From contig CALNHX010007549.1 of NCBI GenBank assembly GCA_940337035.1, positions 1-64,000 of the forward strand: 64,000 nucleotides of DNA. The letters run 5' to 3'. Numbering within the stretch: position 1 is the first letter of the stretch; the number at the start of each line of letters is the position of its first letter. Positions 55,840-64,000 of this stretch are shown here, piece after piece. The position numbers and the translations under genes were made by a program. The DNA comes from Agriotes lineatus (taxonomy: Eukaryota > Arthropoda > Insecta > Coleoptera > Elateridae). Under the pieces are notes generated by a model. It was not told the DNA's origin and ran no database searches. It was given only the letters and a program-made list of their open reading frames with translations.

Positions 55840-57480
55840 AACTTCGCACTTCACTGCCGATAAATCCAGTTCAGTTGTTACGGGCTAAAAGTCATTTAAA
55901 AGTATTACATATTTAACTGCCCTATTTTCGATAAATCTAAATATTACCCGCTACTACAAGCTTAGAATTTCCAGGAATTTATATTCTTAATAAATTTGCG
56001 TTAGGCTAGGCCTCTCTTTGTTGCATCGTTGTTAGTCTGGTTGCATATTTAAGGCTCCCTTCAATTTTCGAATTTGGTCTTCTTATCAGCCTTTTTCGAT
56101 CATTCGCCATATTGTGTTGCTGCAGAATAGTTGCCTTTGTGAGACTATGTTTTGAAATGTACCTTAATTGGGTTCCTTCACGGGCATCTGTTAGAATGCT
56201 TGTAGTCTATATTTTAAGCGTATTACTCACCTTTTTGAGGCAGTTTAAATATTGGTTTTTAATGATTTTGTTGCGGTGGTTCATTGTCATTAGTTTTTAG
56301 GTTAAAAGTTATTAGAATGGTTGCGCCTCCAAGTGATAATATGACCATATTATCCAACTTTGTACGGCTTTTGCATGACGAAATTAATCCGTTCTCGGAC
56401 TTCACGTCACGCTTGTGACAGATTTGGGTTGAATCCATCCTCAGGTACACCCCGCATTTGCAAGTAATTTTGCGTAATATTAGTGTGCGACAATTTGACA
56501 CTGTTTAGGAATTAACCATAGTCACATATCAGTTTACAAAACGCTTTAGGAAGAAACACGATCTTAGGTTCTATGAGAGCGATATTGCAAATTAAGGTAA
56601 ACAATAAGACTGCTCTGGCATAGTGGGTAATTGGTCGAATTCACCTAGTAATTCAATATTTAAGCTGTAATAAATGTGTCATAGCCATTGTGCTATCGAC
56701 AACTTGTTAGTTTTGCATTTAGCCATTTAGTTAGTCATTCTGTAATTTGATTATGCATATTGATTTACTTTAACCTATTTATTTGAGCCATGTTAATATT
56801 TCGTTTACACTTTAATGATTATGTAAATTATGTACCATAATTCTGGTGAGATTTCTTAAGACGCTTACTGCTGTGATATAATTTGTGATATTCTGATTTG
56901 GTTTGCCGTGTGATATTTTATGTGTGCATTATAATTTTATTTGTATTTCTGTTTGCTGAAAGTATACTGCCTTGACATCTTTGCCTCGCTTCACTTAACA
57001 TCAGCACAACACAAAAAAAATGGAATCAGCAAGGACGATGTCGCGATGTGTCTGTGGCTTTTTCATATCCAAAGCATTTTCTGATGATAATCAAAAAAAG
57101 GTCGAAACGTAAGTAAACGACAATATGTGGTACATTGTTAAATTCAGAATAAAAGGGGCTTCACAAATTTGGCACAAAAAAATCAAGACCGTATTTAAAA
57201 AAATTAAGTTGATGGTTTCTCGAAGACGATACGTCAGATAAAAATTTGGTAACGTAATCATTAAGTCCACTAAAAGTTGTTACAAAGAAATTTAATCGGT
57301 TTCATTTTAACTTTAATATTAACGGCAGAAAAAAATGAAATTTTTTGAGACAATTCAAAAACGAAAACTCATATCAAGGATTTCTAGGCGTCATTTTGTT
57401 AGTCCTTTAATTGCGCAACTTTCTTCCCATTTAACCAAATTTGTATCTCTTACAATTACCGAGATCCCCATACTGGCTCT
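55840..57480. other. Intronic, mostly unassigned
   Basis: Unassigned AT-rich sequence. CTGATGA...GAAAC at 57081-57108 is a hammerhead-like core (see findings). A MITE-like end GGACACACTGTATA is at about 57489-57502 with no partner found. Confidence 0.4.
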
Positions 57481-57569
57481 CCTTATCTTGGACACACTGT
57501 ATATAGATTGGTAGCAGCATCAACATGACACAGAGGATGTTTATGTTACTTCAACCCATACTGCGCGAT

Positions 57570-57660
57570 TTAATTTACTAGTCGAGTACCCGGGTCCTGA
57601 AAATATACCCGGGTTGACTATTATTCGGGTCGACCCGAGTACCCGCCGACATCCCTACTA
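57570..57660. mobile_element. hAT-type terminus fragment (CGGGT-rich)
   Basis: CGAGTACCCGGGTCCTG, GGGTCGACCCGAGTACCCGC and CGACATCCCTA form the ends typical of hAT MITEs whose terminus is TAGGGATGTCGGCGGGTA. Only one end is present; it abuts the inverted repeat copy at 57655. Confidence 0.55.
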
Positions 57661-58172
57661 TCTAGATGCGACAGCAAGCTTAACCGGAAGTAGGTGTTTA
57701 GTCTTGTGATTTTTCAGTTTTTTCGATTTTTTCAAAAATGGCTTTAACGATTTTTTTCAAACTTTACATTTTTTATTAAATTTTTAATGTGTATTGATGT
57801 GAGATAGTTGATTTACCAGTTGAATACCTCTAAAATGGGTTTCCTTTCTATTTTTTTATTAACTCCCATTTTAAATAGAACACCCGGTATATTATTACAT
57901 TTTTAAATTCAGATTAAAATTTTAGAAAAAATTTGTCTTTTGAACTAACGCTCTATTTTGTACCATTTTGGTAGAATATGTAGTTTTTGACAAATGTTAA
58001 AAATTAAAAATCTAATTTTTGGCTAATTAAAAGATCACTGTAAAAGGAAGTTGTGTGAGTGTATCACACCAGATTTTTTTTAAAACCTAACCAGGATCGG
58101 GGATCAATATCTCGACCCTTAGATCAGTAACCAGAATGCTTAACCACTGAGCTATGGAGCCAGGCTCCCAAA
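57655..58172 (-). mobile_element. Dispersed repeat copy 2 with tRNA-like head (SINE-like)
   Basis: Minus strand: head GCTCCATAGCTCAGTGGTTA-AGC (A box) and GGGTCGAGATATTGATCC (B-box like) at 58165-58090, then directly the dispersed repeat body AAAATCTGGTGTGATACACT... down to TTGCTGTCGCATCTAGATAG. The body is the same as 2946-3553 and 58285-58872. It is truncated relative to them at the 3' side. Confidence 0.7.
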
Positions 58173-58284
58173 CGTGTTACTAATATTCACAATTTTGATG
58201 AAGTTGCTATTTGCAATGTTATATACAGAATGTATATTTTTCATTTTCCAAAGGAATATTATTTAGTTTTTGAATGCTACAAAA

Positions 58285-58872
58285 TCTGATGTGATACACG
58301 CACACAACTTCCTCTTACAGTGATCTTATAATTAGCCAAAAATGTTGATTTTAACTTTAAGCATTTGTCAAAAATTTTCAAAAATCACATATTCTACAGA
58401 AACCGTACAAAATAGAAAGTTAGTTGAAAAGTAATAATATACTGGGTGTTCTATTTAAAATAGGAGTTAACAAAAAAAAAAACAAACTTGAAAATCACAT
58501 ATCTCACATCAATACACATTAAAAATGAAAAGTTAAAAAAAAAATCGTTACAGAGCCGTTTTTGAAAAATTCGAAAAAACTGAAAAATCACAAGAGTAAA
58601 CACCACCCTTCCAGTTATGCAATTTTCTTCAAAAGCTTGCCGTCGTAGTAGTACACAAAACTTATATATGACATTTCAACGCCATACCTCTTTTCGTTTT
58701 TGAGATATTCTGTTCACAGACAGACAGACAGGCACAGACTAACAGGCAGACCAATTAACAAAAACATGTTTTTTGGGTTCAGAGACTCAAAAACGTGAAG
58801 ATCTGTTGAAAACTCAATTTCAAATTTTTAGGGTGAATCCAATACCTCCTTTATCGTAAAAGGAAGTAAAAA
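58285..58872 (+). repeat. Dispersed ~600-bp repeat, copy 3
   Basis: Direct copy of 2946-3553, complete to AAAGGAAGTA, without a tRNA-like head. With copy 2 it makes an inverted pair with a ~200-bp spacer. Confidence 0.8.
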
Positions 58873-58879
58873 GAATGAA

Positions 58880-60400
58880 ATTTTCGAACAGCACAAAACT
58901 ATTAATAGCCTTTGTGACCGGAGAACATTTTTAAAGGTTCACATGTCTGCATACTGTACTACAAAATACACCTAATCCTCAAACAAATCTGATGGAATTC
59001 ATTTTTTAAAATCTTATTTATATATAAAATGTGAGGGTTTATTTTCTTGGACGAGACACAGATCTTCCAGAATGGAACCATTTTACACTCTTGACAAAAT
59101 CATGATGTATAAACTGATAAAAGTACAAAAGTATGCGTTACTTATCTAGTAAATTTTATAATCAATATACTCATATTTAATGTCCAAGTACGCTGTCTAC
59201 TTGTTTAAATATACCGCATTAAAATTATACTCAGTTTCACATATTCATAAAGGTAACATACCTAACGTAGAATTTACAAAACGTCATAACATTGCTGAAT
59301 TATGTCACAATAATTTAATCACATGATACTAAAAGGTCATTACAAGAACTCTACAAACTTCTAAACTATAGATCATATCTAGTCCACATTGTCACCAATT
59401 TATGTATAACCGTAACTAATAATTAATTTATACGAAATTCTAAATACACCAAGTTGTAGGGCATTGCTATAAAAAGTGAAAATAAAGAACACACTATGAC
59501 AACAAAAACTGTGTTGTGCATCAAATTGAATAAGCAAATCGTTAACTGTTAGAATAACAAGCATTAACAACAGAATCTTAATTGCTAATCAATTAGTCAC
59601 CAGCACAAAATTGCCAGTAAGTGTTAATATAGCTAAATATACATCGGCCAAGGCTAACGGATAGTAAAGTCTACACAGTACCCTTTTTCTGCGATGTCAG
59701 AAATAACAAAACATAGCGTATAAAACGTATGTCTTATATTGCTTTGAAATTCAAAAAGATCATTTAGGTCGCGGGTAGTCGACTTTTGAAAGAATTTGAC
59801 ATATACCTAACCTTTAATGTAAGGGATGCTAATTTAAGCACATTATTCAAACCAAGACATTCTTGACCTATGTAATCCGACGTTTTTCCTCTTCGAAGAA
59901 GTCCCTAACGCTTAAAATAAGATTTTGGGCTTGCTCGTTATTTAACTGTCATTTTGGACAAATGTCACATTGACAGCATTATCAAACAAGCCAAAATTAA
60001 AGCGGACCTGACCAAAAACTGCAGATTTTTTGTTTCGTCCAGTTGCTTGTAGTTAAATAGAGAAAATTGTTATGTCACAGCAAAAGGGTAATGTGCAGAC
60101 CTTAGTTACTTTTGTATATGAACAAATATAGGTAATTTTTCAACGGAACGCTGACAGAAAAAGCAAAGTAGTTACGAATATGCAACACTTCACGGTTGTA
60201 ACTTCGCAGCAGTTGTACATAAAGTATGCACTACTAATTCTGTTAATAATTACTTGGTGAATCACACTACTCCCGAGCCTATTTATGCATTAACAAAATC
60301 TCAAAAAAGTACAGCCCGATTGTGAAAACGTTACGACAGTACAAATACAGTTACAGCTACCACCAGAGAGCAAACAGAAAAGGATTTTGAAAATCAAAGA
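58880..60400. other. Intronic stretch near METTL23 exon 1, nothing recognised
   Basis: No exon, domain or repeat copy was recognised. One weak inverted segment (TTGACA... around 59950-59975) only. Confidence 0.45.
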
Positions 60401-60406
60401 AAATAC

Positions 60407-60511
60407 CTCTGGAATGATAACTTCCAAATTCTCCTCCTGGATCTGACCTTGACAGTTGTACTTCGACGAAAATATGAATTTTTTTAACTGCTCGGTTGTT
60501 CCATCAGACAT
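60407..60511 (-). CDS. Mettl23: METTL23, exon 1
   Basis: ATG 60511 encodes 35 residues: MSDGTTEQLKKFIFSSKY, then NCQGQIQEENLEVIIPE, followed by donor GAG|GTATTT in phase 0. The family N-terminus is a short F-x-F strand leading to IPE just before the LL-x-x-Y-S/G-x-Y-x-WP block; exon 2 at 49352 begins precisely with that block in phase 0. The frame continues past the donor with unrelated hydrophobic sequence, as expected for read-through into an intron. Confidence 0.8.
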
Positions 60512-60834
60512 TTGGATTAAGTAAGCACTAGGATTAGCTGCTATGCAACACAGGAAAAGTTATTAATAAAAATTTACCTCACGAGTTTCCAAAAAGCAAT
60601 TCTAACCCTCACAAATCCTCCATTCGGCAATTCCGCAGCATGTCCGCCAACGACATGGTGGGAGACAAAAAATCACTAAAACAGCACCGAAATCCCTACG
60701 TTTTTTCTGTATTTACGTACAAGCATTACATGTTATGATGTGATCTGGATGTGATTACGAGGGTACTGTTATGCGGATTCGAGGTGCTCCCCGGTCTAAA
60801 TCGTAGTATATTATTAGAGACAGGCAAATTGAAA
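60512..60834. promoter_or_regulatory. Divergent promoter region METTL23 / SIRT7
   Basis: 323 bp separate the two start codons, which face opposite ways. No TATA box is visible for either gene, as usual for housekeeping genes, and the segment 60600-60670 is GC-richer than its surroundings (CTCCATTCGGCAATTCCGCA). Confidence 0.6.
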
Positions 60835-61298
60835 ATGGAAGTAACCACTCCGGACACCGCGGACGAGACCAGCATGGACATAGACATTGAAACTGCTGCT
60901 GCTGGCTGCAGGTTCCCCAGGAGGAACACAATGAAGTCCAAGAAGCTGTGCGCCAAGGAGGAGCGAAACGCCTCCATCAAAAGAGTCTCTCTGATTTTGC
61001 AGAAGGCTGAGGACCAGCGGTCGCTGGAGGAAGAGCAGATGTTGCAGCAGTGCTCGGAGGCTGTTGAAGAAGTGCAACTGCGGTGGAAGAAGCGGGAAGA
61101 GGCCAAGCGGAGGCTGGAAGAGTTTGAGGAACCGTTGGATTTGATGAAACAAAAGTGCCAAGTTCTTGCGCAGGCTATTGCACAGTCGCAGCATTTGGTT
61201 GTTTACACTGGAGCAGGCATTAGCACAGCGGCTAGAATTCCAGACTACAGGGGACCAAACGGTATTTGGACACGGTTGCAACAAGGGAAAGATATAGG
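60835..61298 (+). CDS. Sirt7: Sirtuin 7 (NAD-dependent deacylase), exon 1
   Basis: ATG 60835 (MEVTTPDTADETSMDIDIE) is preferred; an upstream in-frame GTG at 60751 is not a eukaryotic start. A charged, coiled-coil-like N-terminus (about 40-105; RWKKREEAKRRLEEFEEP) is followed by the sirtuin NAD-binding motif YTGAGISTAARIPDYRGPNG (124-143) and WTRLQQGKDIG, close to SIRT7, a nuclear/nucleolar H3K18 deacetylase. Donor GG|GTATGT is at 61299, phase 2, matching continuation of the catalytic core. No further exon is visible in the remaining 2.7 kb, so the gene runs past the window edge. Confidence 0.92.
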
Positions 61299-61691
61299 GT
61301 ATGTATCCCATTGTTATGTGGTAATTTAGTTAATTACATATTGAAATTTAACAGTTCAAATGGAATGTTTTAGGTTGTACTGTTGGTTACCCAATTTTAA
61401 AAAGCATTTCTGTAGTTAAAATATAGATTAAAATTGAATTTTCTAGGGTATATGATTAGATTACACATTGAAATGTTTACATAATCTCATATTTTATATT
61501 TATTTACTACACTTAAATTTCAGTGCTGATATTCTTATCAAAACGTATTAAGTTTTTTTTTTTAATATGATATTCGCTGAACGACTAACCTTTGAAAAAT
61601 GTTATCATCACTTTGCATGCAGTTATTTCTATTCTGTACAATGTCGGGCATCAATTCGGGCCAGATTTGTTCAAAACGTCAAAAAAATTTA

Positions 61692-62190
61692 CAGGGTGTG
61701 ATGGAAGTCCATGTAATAAATTTAGTGACCGAGAACCGCAGAGAAATGAAACTGAACAACTTTTTTATTTATCATTATTTCGGAAACGCCTCCAAAACGA
61801 GTTAAAATTCAAAACAGTTTTACTCTAAAAATGTAACCCACTCTGGAATGATGTTTTTATGTATTGACACAAAACACAAAAACCTATCTTTGAAATGCAA
61901 ACCAACAAAAACTGCACAAGTACTGATAAAACCTTTAGTTAACATCTGGTCACTTGAGTTAGGTAAGTTATTGGCCATATATTTTCTTGTGCAAAAACTT
62001 TGCAGTTTTAGTATACTTGTGTCATTCACGTTTAACGTACACTTGCTTACCGAGCGGCTTGTCAATTTTAGGGAAGATAAGTGATTGAAAAAATAAGACG
62101 ATTAAAAGAAAAACGATACATAGTAAAGTTTTCAGTTTGGTGAGCTCTATCATTGATTAAAATTATTACGTGGACTTCCATAACGCCCTG
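61692..62190. mobile_element. Mariner-type MITE in SIRT7 intron
   Basis: CAGGGTGTGATGGAAGTCCA and, inverted, CAGGGCGTTATGGAAGTCCA form ~29-bp TIRs, with TA at 61690-61691 and 62191-62192. It is 499 bp with no transposase motif. The Penelope-like insertion starts directly after its right end. Confidence 0.85.
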
Positions 62191-62206
62191 TAATATATGC
62201 AAATGT

Positions 62207-62713
62207 ATTGTTTGAGGCTTTCGCGGTTACTCGAATTATTCTCCTTAGCATAGAATTTCGGCTTAGACCGCGTAGTATTTGTATATGAACACCCAGCATT
62301 TTCTGGCTTAATGTGCCTTGCACCTTGTGAAGTCGAGCAAAAACCCGCGCGATGGCCATGCTCTTTGGTGGCTCGTGTTGTTTGAGTATCTTGAGAACGA
62401 GGATACTTAGCCAGATTTGGCCGTTTTGCTGTTTGTGCATCCATATTCACTAACGTTTCGCAAGACCTTGCAGCTTGCATCATCAGAGTGAAAGTCGCAC
62501 TTTCACTCTGATGATGCAAGCTGCAAGGTCTTGCGAAACGTTAGTGAATATGGATGCACAAACAGCAAAACGGCCAAATCTGCCTAAGTATCCTCGTTCT
62601 CAAGATGCTCAAACTACACGAGCCACCAAAGAGCATGGCCATCGCGCGGGTTTTTGCTCGACTTCACAAGGTGCAAGGCACATTAAGCCAGAAAATGCTG
62701 GGTGTTCATATAC
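62207..62713. mobile_element. Penelope-like palindromic insertion with 14-bp duplication
   Basis: ATATATGCAAATGT is duplicated exactly at 62193-62206 and 62714-62727. The insert has a 74-bp single part (62207-62280) and then two 215-bp arms in inverted orientation (62281-62495 and 62499-62713) with only a few differences, around a 3-bp centre. Inverted partial duplication with long target duplications is known for Penelope-like retroelements. Each arm begins with CTGATGA-stem-GAAAC, a hammerhead-like motif also reported for that group. No RT is present. Confidence 0.65.
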
Positions 62714-62776
62714 ATATATGCAAATGTTTATAACAATGTTATAATTTGCATATTTACCTAATCGACAGAAATAGTA

Positions 62777-62905
62777 TATTATGATACAAGTGTATAAGTA
62801 CGCCTTTAAAGCACGTGCGACGAGTTTAAGAGCACGACGCGCTAGCGGAGTGCTTTTAACGTCGCTAGTGCTTTTATGGCTTATATACACGTGTATCATA
62901 CGCTA
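62777..62905. mobile_element. Foldback hairpin with CpG-rich centre
   Basis: TATGATACAAGTGTATAAG-TACGCCTTTAAAGCAC on the left pairs imperfectly with GTGCTTTTATGGC-TTATATACACGTGTATCATA on the right. The centre (GACGCGCTAGCGG) is CpG-rich in AT-rich DNA. No coding potential. Confidence 0.65.
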
Positions 62906-64000
62906 TTTTTTCTACGATCGTAACAGAAATATAAAAACTTAGTTCGGTGACACATTTTCCGTCACATTGCGTTAGAGATTCTAGGTTATGTTGACATTAA
63001 AATTGACGCCGCCAATGGCAACGTGTGAATAAGACGTATTTTGGGCGCTAATATTAAGAGTGCTACAAACGTCGCTTTTGACACTAGAAACAGTGCAAAA
63101 AGTTGTAATTTTGACACGATCGTAGAAAAAAGAAAAATATAAAAACTTGGTTATAATTTTTGATTGAAGAAAATTACAAAGTTGAATTCAACTACGGTGA
63201 ACTCATCTAGCGTTAGGTGTGAAGCCAACATCTGGTACGTCCGCCTTTTTCCGTGTTTTCTAACAAACTTCCCAAATTATTTGTGGTTTTACCGTTTTTA
63301 TTGTGTTTTCTATTCATTTCAATTCGATTTCATGTAGCGTGCTATTGTCTAGGGGTTCTACATTTTTTCACAACAGTATATTAACTTCTATTTCATCTTT
63401 TGTTTGTTCTTCTGTGTTTATTTAGTAGTAACTTCAAAAAATATACTCTTCACCATTCCATAATTTCATTTTTTGTCTTATAGAAAAGTGTGAGACATCA
63501 CCAAATTTTTTGTGCTTTAACCATCTCTTGAATCTTTTTTCCACAGTTCTTTATACTCATTAAATTTATTATTTGTTTTATTTTGTAGGTATCCTTTAAA
63601 TTTTTTTGTTTACTTTTTTTACCTTTGAAATGCTACACGATTTTTTCTGCTTGTATAACAACATTTTTCTAAATGTTACATAATAATTGCTGTATATTTG
63701 TTTCTTCTGTTATTATTACTTTTTCTTTCGAGGGCACATTATTAGCAAATTCATATTTTCTAACACGTAACAGCAATAATAGAGGTATCTACTTTAATTT
63801 TTTTGTTGCCAAAAGTAGTATAAGTTAAAACTATTTGTTATACTGACTACATTATTACAAATAGAAGCATGCAATGTATAATCTTGATAGTTTAATTAAA
63901 TAAACAAATTGCAGAATAATATTAAAATTATCACGTGACTACAGTCGTGCAGCATTGGTTAAAATCTTAGAACAGAAAATAGACAGGAAGGCGCATTTTA

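Larger units (their letters stand above)
49353..60406 (-). other. Mettl23: METTL23 intron 1, ~11 kb, transposon-filled
   Basis: Donor GAG|GTATTT at 60407/60406 and acceptor TTTCAG at 49358-49353. It contains a split SINE, a 2.2-kb hAT, palindromic MITEs, a hAT end, a truncated LINE, an inverted pair of dispersed repeats and other fragments listed separately. No other host exon was recognised inside. The alternative, that exon 1 belongs to another gene, is less likely because phase, length and family sequence all fit. Confidence 0.75.
61299..64000 (+). other. Sirt7: SIRT7 intron 1 (incomplete)
   Basis: Contains a mariner-type MITE, a Penelope-like palindrome and a foldback element. From 62910 on it is AT-rich with a direct repeat (CGATCGTAACAGAAATATAA at about 62914 and CGATCGTAGAAAAAAGAAAA at about 63118, both followed by AAAAACTTRGTT). 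Sequence 63240-64000 is T-rich with nothing recognised. Confidence 0.6.

Noticed and set aside
60751..60834. Upstream extension of SIRT7 from position 60751
   Set aside because: The codon there is GTG; the first in-frame ATG is 60835, and eukaryotic genes rarely start at GTG.
60814..61311. 165-codon frame opposite SIRT7 exon 1
   Set aside because: It is the antisense shadow of a GC-rich coding exon and has no family match; likewise 60726-61106 (minus).
62508..62545. Certain call of an active hammerhead ribozyme
   Set aside because: The core order is right, but there is an extra base before stem II and the complementary strand of stem III and the cleavage site are not evident in a single arm, so it is kept only as a finding.
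62150..62744. Two similar ~90-117-residue proteins on opposite strands
   Set aside because: They are the same reading through the two arms of the palindrome; no start context or family match.
1..64000. CRISPR arrays, bacterial operons, phage genes or riboswitches
   Set aside because: The tandem repeats present (17-bp, ~340-bp, hexamer) have no regular unique spacers, and splice signals, LINEs and eukaryotic gene families show that this is a nuclear animal genome.

Overview
The window is AT-rich animal DNA, almost certainly from an insect and perhaps a beetle. The reasons are short spliced genes, DUF4817-type mariner transposases, arthropod TATA/initiator promoters on tiny secreted Gly/Tyr-rich peptide genes, and a very dense load of old and young transposons. 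The species call is inference; nothing in the sequence names it. There is no sign of a bacterial genome, plasmid, phage or CRISPR array.

Host genes are few. Three members of one small secreted-peptide family (first exon MFKL where seen) lie at about 10.9 kb (+), 14.2 kb (-) and 30.3 kb (-). The 47.6-61.3 kb region holds conserved housekeeping genes: a minus-strand series METTL23 - SLIRP - ACBD6, and the first exon of SIRT7 on the plus strand. METTL23 exon 1 (60407-60511) joins in phase to exon 2 (48768-49352) across an intron of about 11 kb that is mostly transposon-derived. METTL23 and SLIRP reading frames are only 15 bp apart, and SLIRP and ACBD6 56 bp apart, so the three look like one transcription unit. 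METTL23 and SIRT7 start codons are about 320 bp apart, facing away from each other. The rest of SIRT7 lies beyond the right edge.

Layout: 1-3.55 kb, decayed LINE pieces and one copy of a ~600-bp dispersed repeat. 4.3-5.7 kb, a 33-bp-TIR MITE touching a 1.2-kb foldback element. 6.1-10.07 kb, a near full-length CR1-group LINE. 10.9-14.3 kb, two peptide genes separated by a tRNA-derived SINE and a MITE. 16.1-29.7 kb, a tandem array of ~340-bp units derived from a LINE reverse-transcriptase segment (minus sense), interrupted by a deleted piggyBac, a palindromic MITE, a LINE 3' end, a four-level nest (array > TIR element > LINE > mariner) and a mariner relic. 30.2 kb, the third peptide gene. 31.5-33.7 kb, minus-strand LINE pieces including one with its RT core deleted. 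35.4-37.2 kb, a plus-strand RTE-like LINE. 39.2-41.2 kb, a hAT-like MITE and a CGGBP1-like hAT relic. 41.4-47.2 kb, a hAT element with GTCGGA-rich ends and a perfect 8-bp target duplication, containing a LINE that itself contains a MITE. 47.6-61.3 kb, the gene block with its transposon-filled intron. 61.7-62.9 kb, a mariner-type MITE, an exact-length palindrome with a 14-bp target duplication and a hammerhead-like motif, and a foldback element, all in the first SIRT7 intron.

The main themes are how repeats formed (RT-derived satellite, internal-deletion derivatives, many unrelated palindromes) and a compact, probably polycistronic, mitochondrial/metabolic gene trio. No previously undescribed functional system can be claimed; the strongest leads are the LINE-derived array, the Penelope-like palindrome and the METTL23-SLIRP-ACBD6 unit.
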